Below, one piece after another: positions 12,029 to 21,878 of a stretch of DNA of 64,000 nucleotides. Each line of letters starts with the position of its first letter. Within the stretch, counting starts at the first letter, position 1. The position numbers were made by a program, and so were the translations under genes. The notes below the pieces were generated by a model. It was given only the letters and a program-made list of their open reading frames with translations. It ran no database searches and was not told the DNA's origin. Origin of the DNA: Bacteroidota bacterium (GTDB lineage: Bacteria > Bacteroidota > Ignavibacteria > SZUA-365); NCBI GenBank assembly GCA_029907355.1, contig JARYLZ010000001.1, positions 1-64,000 on the forward strand, written 5' to 3'.

Positions 12029-12478
12029 TCAATCGAATGTCAAAACCTCCGGCTTCTGCGCCGCATGCGGGTGTTCGGCTTCCGGGTAGACTTTCAGCTT
12101 CTTGATGATGCGGCGACCGAGTCGGTTGTGCGGCAGCATGCCGCGGACGGCATGCTCCACGACGAAACGGGGGTTCGAGCGCACGAGGTCCTTGAACATC
12201 CGTACTTTCGCGCCGCCCGGGTAACCGGAATAGTGGAAATAGGATTTCTGTTCGTACCGTTTCCCCGTGACACGCACTTTGCCCGCGTTGATCACGATCA
12301 CGTAGTCGCCGGTGTCGACATGAGGGGAAAAAATGGGTTTGTGTTTCCCGCGAAGGATGCGGGCGACGTTCGCGGCGAGGCGTCCGAGAACCATTCCGTC
12401 CGCATCGACGATGTACCACTTCTTCTCGACGTCCTTTTCCCGCGCCTGAAAGGTCCGATCCGTCATTCGAAGGCTCAT
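12029..12478 (-). CDS. rplM: 50S ribosomal protein L13
   Basis: 149 aa. '[55 protein letters not shown]'. Confidence 0.98.
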   Translation of the reverse strand: MSLRMTDRTFQAREKDVEKKWYIVDADGMVLGRLAANVARILRGKHKPIFSPHVDTGDYVIVINAGKVRVTGKRYEQKSYFHYSGYPGGAKVRMFKDLVRSNPRFVVEHAVRGMLPHNRLGRRIIKKLKVYPEAEHPHAAQKPEVLTFD

Positions 12479-12528
12479 GGGTTACCTTTTTGTACTCGAT
12501 TCGTGTCGGTATAAAGTGAACCGATCTA

Positions 12529-12560
12529 CAAAGTAACGAAAGCATAGACAAAAAATCAAA
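12529..12560 (-). promoter_or_regulatory. Candidate Bacteroidota-type promoter for rplM operon
   Basis: Minus strand: TTTG-N20-TTACTTTG. Resembles the -33 TTTG / -7 TAnnTTTG consensus described for Bacteroidota, 7/8 at -7, ~50 bp upstream of rplM. Confidence 0.4.
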
Positions 12561-12846
12561 CCTCGTACAATTCCCTCGTGCAATTCGAAAGAGCGTGTAT
12601 TCCATGAAAAAGTCTCGGCCTGCGCGTTTCCCCCTATGTGACCCATGGGAAAGAAACCTCGGGGGGAGAATGCGGGCAACGTCGGTCGATAGAAGGGCGA
12701 GCAGAATTATTTTCACACCGCCGAACGAGGTGGTGCATCTTTTCCCCGGAAGCATGGGAAGGGTTTTCTCCCGCTTGCCGACTCATTCGTCCACCCCTAT
12801 CTTTGCTTTCCCGAATCAACCAATCGCCTCATCACGCGGCATCCCC

Positions 12847-14310
12847 ATGAACCTGAATTTTTCCTGTCCCTGGACCATCGAGGATCTGCGGCATTCCATC
12901 GTGGGCATCGATACGACGGTTCCCCTTCTCGACGGACGCATCGTGCCTTACGTGTTCCTCGACAACGGGGCGAGTACCCCCTCGTTCCGTCACGTTCTCG
13001 ACGTGCTCAACGAATTCATGGAATTCTACTCCGGTGTGCATCGGGGGACGGGGTTCAAATCCATCCTCGCCACACACGTATTCGACGAGGCGCACGCGAT
13101 CGCGGGGGAATTCGTCGGCGCCGATCCCGAGCGCGATACCGTCATCTTCGGAAAAAACACCACCGAGGCGATCAACAAGATCGCGAACCGCTGCGTGTGG
13201 GAACCCGACGACGTCGTCATCGTCACTCTCATGGAACACCACTCGAACGACCTGCCGTGGAGAAAATACGCGCGGGTGGTCCATGTCGGAACGGACGATG
13301 AAGGGTATCTCGACCTCGATGCGTTAACGCGGGCGTTCCGGCAGCACAAGGGACATGTCCGATTCCTCTCCGTGACCGGCGCTTCCAACATCACGGGCAT
13401 CGTGAATCCTATCCATGATCTCGCCCGGATGGCCCACGAGGAAGGGGCGTGGATTTTCGTGGATGCGGCGCAACTCGCACCGCACCGGAACATCGACATC
13501 CGCCCTCACGATGATCCCGGGCACATCGATTTCATCGCATATTCCGCACACAAAATGTACGCACCGTTCGGTATCGGCGTCCTCGTCGGGAAGAGGGAAT
13601 GGTTCGCACAAGGGAATCCCGATATGGTCGGTGGCGGTGTCGTGGAGGTTGTCGGTGAAGAATACGTCGCGTTTTCACCCCCTCCCGCCAAAGAGGAGGC
13701 GGGGAGCCCGAACGTCCCCGGTGCCGTCGCACTCGCCGCAGCGATCCACGTGCTTCGGAAAGCCGGGATGGAGAGGATCGCCGCACACGAACACGAACTG
13801 CTCACGTATGCCGTCCCACGCCTGGCGAGCGTGCCGGGTCTGCACGTGTTCGGCCCGACGGACCCGGAGAAACTCCGCGGCAAGGTCGGAGTCGTCAGCT
13901 TCGGCTTCGAGAACATCCATCACGCGAAGGTCGCCGCCATTCTCAGCGCGGAAGGCGGAATAGGGGTCAGGAACGGCTGTTTCTGCGCACACCCTTATGT
14001 GAAGCGACTGTTGAAAATCACCCCGGAAGAGGACAAGCGCCTCACGGAAAACGTCCTCAAGGGCGATCGGCGCAATATTCCGGGCATGGTGCGGGCGAGT
14101 TTCGGCTGTTATAACAATTTCAGCGACGTCGATCGACTCGTCGAGATGCTCCATCGCATCGCGCGAGGCGAATACATCGGGGATTACGAATTGGACGAAC
14201 GTTCCGGAACCTGGTGGCCGAAGAATTTCACGTACCCCTTCGAGGCCTATTTCCCCCACTTCTCCTTCCTCCGAGAACCGATGCTCGAGGGCTACGGCGA
14301 AGCGAGTTGA
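12847..14310 (+). CDS. Class-V aminotransferase / cysteine desulfurase-like PLP enzyme
   Basis: From ATG 12847: 'PYVFLDNGASTPSFRHVLDVLNEFMEFYSGVHRG', 'FIAYSAHKMYAPFGIGVLVG' (PLP-Lys site), 'GIGVRNGCFCAHPYVKRLL'. Confidence 0.85.
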   Translation: MNLNFSCPWTIEDLRHSIVGIDTTVPLLDGRIVPYVFLDNGASTPSFRHVLDVLNEFMEFYSGVHRGTGFKSILATHVFDEAHAIAGEFVGADPERDTVIFGKNTTEAINKIANRCVWEPDDVVIVTLMEHHSNDLPWRKYARVVHVGTDDEGYLDLDALTRAFRQHKGHVRFLSVTGASNITGIVNPIHDLARMAHEEGAWIFVDAAQLAPHRNIDIRPHDDPGHIDFIAYSAHKMYAPFGIGVLVGKREWFAQGNPDMVGGGVVEVVGEEYVAFSPPPAKEEAGSPNVPGAVALAAAIHVLRKAGMERIAAHEHELLTYAVPRLASVPGLHVFGPTDPEKLRGKVGVVSFGFENIHHAKVAAILSAEGGIGVRNGCFCAHPYVKRLLKITPEEDKRLTENVLKGDRRNIPGMVRASFGCYNNFSDVDRLVEMLHRIARGEYIGDYELDERSGTWWPKNFTYPFEAYFPHFSFLREPMLEGYGEAS

Positions 14311-14437
14311 AGGACCCCGCAGGCTCTTTACGACGCCCCCTGGAGCAGCCATCGGGTGACGGGGGAGGTATCCCTAACGGGTCCTTTTGTCAACGGGGCA
14401 AAGGCGAAATTTGCCCGGCGACCGTCCCGTCGTGATA

Positions 14438-15139
14438 TCAGACTGACCGCCGGAATAAAACGCTTCCCCACTCGTCGGGGATGTCGAGCACCCTCTCGGG
14501 CTTGTCCTTCATGAATTCGTCGACAGCACGCTTGCACGCCCAATCGGATTCCGGGCTGTTGTAATCGTGGACCATGATGTAACCGCCCGGCGGGATGCGG
14601 GGATAGAAAAACTCGAGGCTGCAACGCGTCGGTTCGTAGAGATCGAGATCGAGAAGGACGAAAGCGAAAGAATGATGCTCGAGGTCTTGGAACGTGCTCG
14701 GGACATAACCTTTTCGCACGACGATGTTCTTCGTGTCGCCGATCGTCTCCAGGACACGTTCGACGGATGTGTTCCGGAAACGCGTGTCTTCGGCTGTGTC
14801 TTTTCCATCTCGTGGAAAGCCTTCGAACGTGTCGAAGAGAAAGAGTTCCCGTTCCGGGCATAACCGGTGAAGGACCGCACTCGTCTCGCCGCGGTATACA
14901 CCGAGTTCGGCCAAAGCGCCGGGTATGTTCTCCGTACGCAATCGCTCCAGAGCGAGGGCGATCGTCGTGTACCGGACATAATCCCGATCTTGCGCGAGTC
15001 GTTCGTGGGCCTGACTGTCGAACGGCGGGAACCGCATTTTCCCGATAGGGATGATCCTGCGCCCTGTCAGGCACCGTAGCCTTCTCATCAGCGAACAGGA
15101 TACCGTGCGGATGAGCGCTTCTTTCAACGAATTCGACAT
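14438..15139 (-). CDS. TylF/MycF-family O-methyltransferase
   Basis: 'ALAELGVYRGETSAVLHRLCPERELFLFDTFEGFP...FAFVLLDLDLYEPTRCSLEFFYPRIPPGGYIMVHDYNSPE' matches macrocin O-methyltransferase/TylF. Start chosen at 15139 (MSNSLKEALIR). Confidence 0.8.
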   Translation of the reverse strand: MSNSLKEALIRTVSCSLMRRLRCLTGRRIIPIGKMRFPPFDSQAHERLAQDRDYVRYTTIALALERLRTENIPGALAELGVYRGETSAVLHRLCPERELFLFDTFEGFPRDGKDTAEDTRFRNTSVERVLETIGDTKNIVVRKGYVPSTFQDLEHHSFAFVLLDLDLYEPTRCSLEFFYPRIPPGGYIMVHDYNSPESDWACKRAVDEFMKDKPERVLDIPDEWGSVLFRRSV

Positions 15140-15678
15140 GGTATCGGATTCTTTTTCCTCTTTCTCTGTTCGCACATTCTCCTCTCCCCGTTTTCGCGTA
15201 GACCCTCGTAAGATGGACGGTTGCGCGTAAAATACGCGAAGCAGCTGCTTTCTGAAACGATTGCGCTTTGCATCGTATGGCCAGGTCGCGTGCAGACTCG
15301 CCATGAACCCCGGATACCACGAAAAGATCACCGCAGTTCGAATCTCAGAGAAACCGATCCCGAACGCTGGATGAGTTTCCCTGCCCAGGCGATTTTCTTA
15401 TCCTTCTAACGAAGGATTCGTCGTGCGTACCGCCAGAGGTGTCGATCTGTCCATGAGATCCGCGAACTCGCCTCTGTTTTTTCTTGCGCTCCTTCTTTCC
15501 CGATGTACGAGGGTTGGAGAACCCCCCACTTCGTCGAGTTGTTCGAGATATGAAGAATCACGACTATTGTAAGGGTTTTTTCGACCCATCCCGCCCTGTG
15601 ACTGCGAAAATCGATTGCGAGAGGACGGTTCGGGGAAACGAAGGATTTCATCGATGAAGAAAGGCTGACGCATCCACG

Positions 15679-16635
15679 ATGGACTGTCCCGAGGAGAGGA
15701 AAAATCGACACGAACTCGAACGAGCCGGTGCGGGGCATCCTCTTGATCAACACGACCATTCTCGCATTCTTTCCCGGAGAAAAGAGGGGGAGAGCCGGCG
15801 TATCGTCCATATCGGCGGCGTGGAGATAGGCGGGAACGGTTTGGTCGTCATCGCCGGTCCCTGTGCGGTCGAATCGTCGGCACAGATCCGTGACACGGCT
15901 TTGTTCGTCGCTTCAGCAGGGGCGCGGGTTTTGCGCGGAGGCTCTTTCAAGGCACGAACATCCCCTTACGCGTTCCAGGGGCTTGGAATCGAGGGCGTCC
16001 GAATGATGCGCGAAGCGGCCGATGAAGCAGGACTCCCCATGGTTACCGAGATCCTGTCGGAAAAGGATCTCCCTGCGATGGAGCCGTATGTCGATGCCTT
16101 CCAAGTGGGTTCCCGCAACATGGACAACACAGCGCTCCTCAAGGAATTGGGGGCTGTACGAAAACCGGTCGTCCTGAAGAGGGGATTCGCGGCGACCATC
16201 ACCGAATGGCTCCTTGCGGCCGAGTACATCCTTGTCGGTGGGAACCCCAATGTCATCCTCTGCGAGCGGGGAATCCGCACCTTCTCCCGCGATACACGGT
16301 TTACGCTCGATCTCGCGGGAGCCGTTCTCGCCCACCAGCGATCTTCCCTCCCCGTCATCATCGACCCATCGCATGCGACGGGTAAGCCCGATCTCGTCGT
16401 GCCGCTCGCGGCTGCTGCGGTCGCTGCGGGTCTCGATGGTTTGATGGTCGAAGTCCACCCTCACCCGTCCGCGGCCCTCTCCGACGCGGAACAAGCCCTG
16501 GCACCGGAGAGTTTCCATGAAATGATGCACCGTGTTGCAGCGGTCGGAGAGGCCGTCGGTCGTCCGGTAATGAAGAGCGTGGGGCTACCCACCGGACCCG
16601 CCGCTGCGACCGGCGGAAGCGTTTCCGGCACATGA
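15679..16635 (+). CDS. aroF: 3-deoxy-7-phosphoheptulonate synthase (DAHP synthase, type I-beta-like)
   Basis: '[48 protein letters not shown]', '[38 protein letters not shown]', '[37 protein letters not shown]'. True start is probably internal. Confidence 0.92.
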   Translation: MDCPEERKNRHELERAGAGHPLDQHDHSRILSRRKEGESRRIVHIGGVEIGGNGLVVIAGPCAVESSAQIRDTALFVASAGARVLRGGSFKARTSPYAFQGLGIEGVRMMREAADEAGLPMVTEILSEKDLPAMEPYVDAFQVGSRNMDNTALLKELGAVRKPVVLKRGFAATITEWLLAAEYILVGGNPNVILCERGIRTFSRDTRFTLDLAGAVLAHQRSSLPVIIDPSHATGKPDLVVPLAAAAVAAGLDGLMVEVHPHPSAALSDAEQALAPESFHEMMHRVAAVGEAVGRPVMKSVGLPTGPAAATGGSVSGT

Positions 16636-17321
16636 GCCGGGCGGTCCACGACATGTTTTCCCGCATCGCGGGGACGTACGACCGTGCGAACACCATTCTT
16701 TCCGCGGGCGTCCATTCCCGCTGGCGGAAACGCGCCGTGCAGGAAAGCGGCGCGAAAGCGGGAGATTCCGTTCTCGATTGCGCGACGGGGACAGGGGATC
16801 TCGCCCTCGCGTTCAAACGTGTCGTCGGCCCCGAAGGCTTCGTCGTCGGGAGCGACTTCTGCGAGGAAATGCTTACCCTTGCCCGTAGGAAAAGCGAAAG
16901 GCTGGGGCTTTCCGTCGAGTGGGAAAAGCAGGATGTTCTCGACTTGCCGTACCGCGACGACACCTTCGATATTGCATCCATCGCATTCGGCATACGCAAC
17001 GTGGACAACCCGCTCGCTGCGCTCAGGGGCATGGCCAGGGTCGTCAAGCCCGGCGGTCGGGTCGTCGTCCTGGAATTCGGACAGCCGCGCAGATGGATTC
17101 GGCCTGCTTTTTCCTTGTACAGCAAGATATTCCTGCCCCTCGTCGGGGGTGTGGTTTCCGGCGAGCCCGCTGCGTACGCTTACCTTCAAAGGACTTCGTC
17201 GGCCTTCCCCTGCGGCGATGCCTTCCTCCGCCTCATGGCCGAGGCGGATGTGTTCCGCTCGTCACGCTGTGTCCTCTTGAACTCCGGAATCGCGTATCTC
17301 TACATCGGTGTCGTCGAGTGA
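16632..17321 (+). CDS. menG: Demethylmenaquinone methyltransferase (UbiE/MenG family)
   Basis: '[31 protein letters not shown]', '[15 protein letters not shown]', '[33 protein letters not shown]'. Overlaps the aroF stop by 4 nt. Confidence 0.92.
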   Translation: MSRAVHDMFSRIAGTYDRANTILSAGVHSRWRKRAVQESGAKAGDSVLDCATGTGDLALAFKRVVGPEGFVVGSDFCEEMLTLARRKSERLGLSVEWEKQDVLDLPYRDDTFDIASIAFGIRNVDNPLAALRGMARVVKPGGRVVVLEFGQPRRWIRPAFSLYSKIFLPLVGGVVSGEPAAYAYLQRTSSAFPCGDAFLRLMAEADVFRSSRCVLLNSGIAYLYIGVVE

Positions 17322-17341
17322 TACGAGCGCAGGCCGACGCT

Positions 17342-18847
17342 TCAGCACCCGGGGGTTAGGAATAACCTTCGAACCGCCTCCCTGTCGGGTTTGCCGCTCT
17401 CCGTCAAGGGAACAGCGCGGGCCGACAGCCATCGTTTCGGCACCTTGAAGGGTGCCAGCACACGATGGCATTCCTCGCGAAGCCGCTCGAAATCCTCTTC
17501 CCCGCGTTCGGGCACGACGAGAGCGGCGACGGTCTCACCCCACTCTTCATCCGGGAGACCGACGATGCATGCGTCCTCCATACCCGGCAGGGCGCGGAGA
17601 ACATCTTCGATTTCCTCCGGGGATATGTTCTCGCCACCCGAAACGATCATATCGTCGCTTCTTCCGACAACGTGGAGACGGCCGAGGGCGTCGAAGAAAC
17701 CGGTATCGCCTGTTTTGAACATCCCGCCGGAGAAGCGTTCGGCATCGCCGCCGTCCAGATAACCCGAGAACACCGCCGGACCGCCGATCCAAATATCCCC
17801 TTTCATCCCATGGGAAAGACCCCGCCCTCCCGCATCCCGAATTTCCACGGTGAAACCGGGTAACGGCTTCCCCACACAGCCGATCTCGAGTCTATCGCCG
17901 GGCTTCATGGTCGCCACTTGGGATCCGGCTTCCGTGAGGCCGTACGTGAGGAGTACGGGGAGACTCCGCCTGCGAGCCTCTTCGATGACGGTACGTGGGG
18001 CTGCGGCACCGCCGAGGAGAATCGCACGAAGGGATGTGCACTCGTGGGCCGTGAGCGAGGGATCGGCATCCATCACGCGTCGGAGAAGCAGCGGGACGAG
18101 CGATACGATCGTTACCGCCCCGGCCCGTATCGTCCGAGCGAGATCGGCGGGTGATGCCCCCCCGGAAAGCGTCACCGCGCAACCGGAGAAGACCGCCCGG
18201 TAAAGAATGCTCAGACCGCCCGTGTGGCTCAAGGGAAGAGGACAGAGCCAATTATCGGATATACCTGTGCGGAGATTCGCATCAGAGGCTTTCGCCGCCG
18301 CCCTGAGATTCGCCCATGTCAGCGGGACGAATTTCGGATGCCCCGTGCTGCCCGATGTGGGAAGGATGACTGCTATGCTGTTTTCATCCAAGAGATGGAA
18401 TGCGTCGATCGCCTCCCGTAGAGACGGCCCCGACCGCCGCTTTGCGGGTAAGCCATGGAGATTGCCTCTCTCGTCGACGGAAACGAAACAGGTATCCGGC
18501 ATGTTCGCCCGTCGAAAATGCCGCGCAGCGGGAGGATCCGTCACCAGGACATGGGTTCCGGTGAGTCGTGCGGCCTCTTCGACTTCCCGGGCCGTCCAAC
18601 GCCGATGGAAAGGGATGATCACCGCTCCGAGAAGCCCGACGGCATGGATCAGCATGACATGCGTCGACGATCCTTCAAGATATGTCGCGATACGGCTTCC
18701 TTCCCCGACACCGAGCGTCTCGTGCAATGCCATCGCGTAACGGGATGTTTCCTCGAAAAGCCCCTCCCATGTCCAACGTTGCTCCCTCTCCACGAGCGCC
18801 GGCAAACCCGGGGTACTCGAATTCCGTGTGACAAGCGGGTGTGTCAC
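17342..18847 (-). CDS. menE: o-Succinylbenzoate-CoA ligase
   Basis: 501 aa AMP-binding enzyme: 'AVILPTSGSTGHPKFVPLTWANL', 'LLTYGLTEAGSQVATM', 'GRSDDMIVSGGENISPEEIEDVLRALPG'. Men gene context. Confidence 0.93.
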   Translation of the reverse strand: MTHPLVTRNSSTPGLPALVEREQRWTWEGLFEETSRYAMALHETLGVGEGSRIATYLEGSSTHVMLIHAVGLLGAVIIPFHRRWTAREVEEAARLTGTHVLVTDPPAARHFRRANMPDTCFVSVDERGNLHGLPAKRRSGPSLREAIDAFHLLDENSIAVILPTSGSTGHPKFVPLTWANLRAAAKASDANLRTGISDNWLCPLPLSHTGGLSILYRAVFSGCAVTLSGGASPADLARTIRAGAVTIVSLVPLLLRRVMDADPSLTAHECTSLRAILLGGAAAPRTVIEEARRRSLPVLLTYGLTEAGSQVATMKPGDRLEIGCVGKPLPGFTVEIRDAGGRGLSHGMKGDIWIGGPAVFSGYLDGGDAERFSGGMFKTGDTGFFDALGRLHVVGRSDDMIVSGGENISPEEIEDVLRALPGMEDACIVGLPDEEWGETVAALVVPERGEEDFERLREECHRVLAPFKVPKRWLSARAVPLTESGKPDREAVRRLFLTPGC

Positions 18848-18859
18848 GGCTGTTCTTCC

Positions 18860-20008
18860 TTAGTCCTGCGGAACACGGATTGAGATCGCGTCATGATCCG
18901 AAGAAGGGTACCAACCGATCAATTCCCCGGCATCGAAACCGATACCGGGCGCTGAGCCTAGGAAATACTGCCCGTCCCGCACATTCCTTTCGAGGGGGTC
19001 GTCGGGGAAAATCCCTCCCGTCGAAAGTCCGTGATGCCGCAAGAGCACACTCGGGATGGACGCAGCGAGGTGGGCAACCGCCGACCGTGCGACCGGCCCG
19101 TCGATCATGGTCGTGAAGACGACAGCCTTTCCCGCCGCGTGGGCTTCGCGAGCGAAAGACCGGCAAGCGACCAGGGTCCCGGCCGCCATCGGTTTCAGGA
19201 TGAATAGATCACACGCATCCTCCACGAGCAGGACGCGGGCTCTTTCGAGCGGGTGCGCGGACTCGTCCGCTGCGATGGGAATGGGAGAGTCCGATTTGAG
19301 ACGCCGCAATGCTTCCATGGCTCCGGCGGGGATGGGTTGTTCGATATACTCGATGCCCATGTGCCGAAAAACGTGAATGGCCGTGCGGGCTTCCTCGATC
19401 GACCATTTCCCGTTTGCGTCGAGCCGGATCAATGTGTCATCCGGGCTCGCCTCACGTGCGGCGGCGACCCGTTCGACATCCACCGCAAGCGGGAACACCC
19501 CCACCTTGATTTTCAGGCAGCGATAACCTTTCGCAGCGAGATCCCGGCATCGGGAAGCGATTCCCAATGGGTCTTCCTCGGTTAGAACGGCATTGACACG
19601 GACCACCGGCGCCGCCTGCCCTCCCGTACCCGCCACGAGAAAACGGGCGAGAGGCAAACCGTTTCGACGGGCGAAGAGATCGAGGAGTGCGGTTTCCACG
19701 GCGAAACGCGCGCAGGGGGTCTGTTCGAGGCACGGGAACACGCTGTCGAAATTCTCGAGATGAGCCGGACCGATGGGTTCGGCTGTCAGAACGTGTGCGG
19801 CTCCTCTCAACGCTTCGAGGGATCGATCGAACGTTTCTGTACCGAGCGCTGGCAGCGGTGCGGACTCCCCGAATGCCCGAAGACCGTCCTCGGCGCGGAG
19901 TTCCACGAGCATAACGTGTCGTGAGGAAATCGCCCATCCCGCAGTCACGAACGCGGATCGCAACGGCAGTTTCGCTGTTCGGATGTGGACGGAAAGGGAT
20001 TCTTTCAT
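18860..20008 (-). CDS. menC: o-Succinylbenzoate synthase
   Basis: 382 aa enolase-superfamily protein: 'CLKIKVGVFPLAVDVERVAAAREASPDDTLIRLDANGKWSIEEA', 'EYIEQPIP', 'DLFILKPMAAGTL'. Men context. Confidence 0.92.
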   Translation of the reverse strand: MKESLSVHIRTAKLPLRSAFVTAGWAISSRHVMLVELRAEDGLRAFGESAPLPALGTETFDRSLEALRGAAHVLTAEPIGPAHLENFDSVFPCLEQTPCARFAVETALLDLFARRNGLPLARFLVAGTGGQAAPVVRVNAVLTEEDPLGIASRCRDLAAKGYRCLKIKVGVFPLAVDVERVAAAREASPDDTLIRLDANGKWSIEEARTAIHVFRHMGIEYIEQPIPAGAMEALRRLKSDSPIPIAADESAHPLERARVLLVEDACDLFILKPMAAGTLVACRSFAREAHAAGKAVVFTTMIDGPVARSAVAHLAASIPSVLLRHHGLSTGGIFPDDPLERNVRDGQYFLGSAPGIGFDAGELIGWYPSSDHDAISIRVPQD

Positions 20009-20014
20009 CGGCTC

Positions 20015-20890
20015 TCACCGCAAGAGAAATGCGGCGGAATACAATACACCGAACACGACGAGAAAACCGCCCGTCGCGGCGAGAACCCTGTTGAGAGAGG
20101 GACCGTCGGTTCGCGTGAGAACGATTCGAACGATCCGGACGGCAAGCGGTATCGAGACCAGGGGGAGAAGGAAAAAAAGAACACCCGAGTATGCCGCCTG
20201 CACGACCGGGACGGCGAACGCAACTGATAGGAGAACGGTGAACTCCACTCTCGTGGCCTCCCGACCGATGCGCACGGCCAACGTCCGCTTCCCCGTCTTC
20301 CGGTCCGTGTCGATGTCGCGGTAATTGTTCACGACGAGGATGGCGGTGGAAATCGCCCCGATCGGAAGCGAAGCGGCGAGCGCGTCATGCGAGAAGCGCA
20401 GGGCCTGAACGTAATGGGTGCCCGTCACGGCCCCTACACCGAAGAAGAGGAAAACGAAAAGATCCCCGAGCCCGATGTACGCGAGAGGGAAAGGCCCTGC
20501 GGTATACGCGACGGCGCAGACGAGGGAAAGCATGCCGAGAATCAGGATCGGCCATCCGGCGATGTAAACGAGGGTGAGGCCGAGAAGAAATGTCCCCCCG
20601 AGCACACCGATCATGGCGTTCCGGACAGTCCGAGGAGGGATAAGGCCGCTTTGAGTGACCCGGATCGGTCCGAGCCTGTCCGGCGTATCTACCCCTTTCA
20701 TGAAATCGAAGTAGTCGTTGGCGAGGTTCGTTCCCACCTGGATGGCAAGGGCACAAACGAACGCGACCGATGCGGGGAGCGCAGAGAACGCACCCTCGGA
20801 CCCCGCGACTGCCGAACCGACCAGGACTGGGACTGCGGAAGCGGGCAGTGTTTTTGGCCGTATCGCCGTGACCCAATTCCCGAGCCTCAC
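20015..20890 (-). CDS. menA: 1,4-Dihydroxy-2-naphthoate polyprenyltransferase
   Basis: 'AIRPKTLPASAVPVLVGSAVAG', 'QVGTNLANDYFDFMKGVDTPDRLGPIRVTQSGLIPP', 'NNYRDIDTDRKTGKRTLAVRIGR'. GTG at 20890 proposed as start. The ORF-track start at 21100 overlaps menB and is doubtful. Confidence 0.9.
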   Translation of the reverse strand: MRLGNWVTAIRPKTLPASAVPVLVGSAVAGSEGAFSALPASVAFVCALAIQVGTNLANDYFDFMKGVDTPDRLGPIRVTQSGLIPPRTVRNAMIGVLGGTFLLGLTLVYIAGWPILILGMLSLVCAVAYTAGPFPLAYIGLGDLFVFLFFGVGAVTGTHYVQALRFSHDALAASLPIGAISTAILVVNNYRDIDTDRKTGKRTLAVRIGREATRVEFTVLLSVAFAVPVVQAAYSGVLFFLLPLVSIPLAVRIVRIVLTRTDGPSLNRVLAATGGFLVVFGVLYSAAFLLR

Positions 20891-20948
20891 GATGCGCCCG
20901 CTGGATGACTCGTTGGGAAAGCTGCCATAGTCCGGCGGGACATCCCCC

Positions 20949-21794
20949 TCACCATGGCAGCCAGGGGAATCTCCTGAAATTCGGTTTGCGCTTTTCGAGA
21001 AAGGCGTCCTTTCCCTCCTTCGCTTCATCCGACATGTAGTAGAGAAGAGTCGCGTTTCCCGCCAGTTCCTGGATTCCGGCCTGACCGTCCAACTCCGCAT
21101 TGAACGCGGATTTCAAGAGGCGAATCGCGAGAGGGGACTTGCGAAGGATTTCCCTCCCCCATTCGACCCCTTCCTCTTCGAGGCGTTCGACCGGAACGAC
21201 GGCGTTCACCAACCCCATGTCGAGGGCTTCCCGTGCCGAGTAACGCCGACAGAGATACCAAATCTCCCTCGCCCGTTTCTGGCCGACGAGGCGTGCGAGG
21301 TAGGAAGCTCCGAACCCACCGTCGAAACTGCCGACCAGCGGGCCCGTCTGTCCGAAAACCGCGTTATCGGCCGCAATGGTCAGATCGCAAACGACGTGGA
21401 GCACGTTCCCCCCGCCGATCGCGTACCCCGCCACGAGTGCGATGATGGGCTTGGGCATGGAACGGATGAGGCGCTGAAGTTCCAAAACGTGCAGCCGCGG
21501 GACGCCGCCCCCCGTCGGTAAGTACCCCGCGTCTCCGCGTATGCGCTGATCGCCCCCACTGCAGAACGCGTACACCCCGTCCTGCGCCGGGCCTTCGCCC
21601 GTGAACAGAACCACGCCCACGGTGGTGTCAGCCGCGACGGTGCGGAATGCGTCGATGAGTTCGTCGACCGTTTCAGGCCGGAAAGCGTTCCGAACTTCCG
21701 GCCTGTTGATCGCAATCCGGGCGAGGCCTTCCTCGCTGCATCGGAACGTGATGTCCCGGTACTCTTTCACAGTGCGCCATTCGATGGGATTCAT
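20949..21794 (-). CDS. menB: 1,4-Dihydroxy-2-naphthoyl-CoA synthase
   Basis: '[39 protein letters not shown]', '[16 protein letters not shown]', '[47 protein letters not shown]'. Start chosen at 21794 ([12 protein letters not shown]). Confidence 0.96.
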   Translation of the reverse strand: MNPIEWRTVKEYRDITFRCSEEGLARIAINRPEVRNAFRPETVDELIDAFRTVAADTTVGVVLFTGEGPAQDGVYAFCSGGDQRIRGDAGYLPTGGGVPRLHVLELQRLIRSMPKPIIALVAGYAIGGGNVLHVVCDLTIAADNAVFGQTGPLVGSFDGGFGASYLARLVGQKRAREIWYLCRRYSAREALDMGLVNAVVPVERLEEEGVEWGREILRKSPLAIRLLKSAFNAELDGQAGIQELAGNATLLYYMSDEAKEGKDAFLEKRKPNFRRFPWLPW

Positions 21795-21878
21795 ACGCTC
21801 GCCCTCCACGATGGGGTGCAGGGAATCTGTGTGATGGGAATGGAGACATGTTGCAACGATGATCCATGTCACCGGAGG

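Noticed and set aside
11595-12755. 386-aa ORF as a novel fusion upstream of S9
   Set aside because: Only the last 130 codons are rpsI. The extension runs through rplM in another frame.
15325-15350. Possible tRNA T-loop (AGTTCGAATCTC)
   Set aside because: No complementary T-stem or acceptor/anticodon arms could be formed around it.
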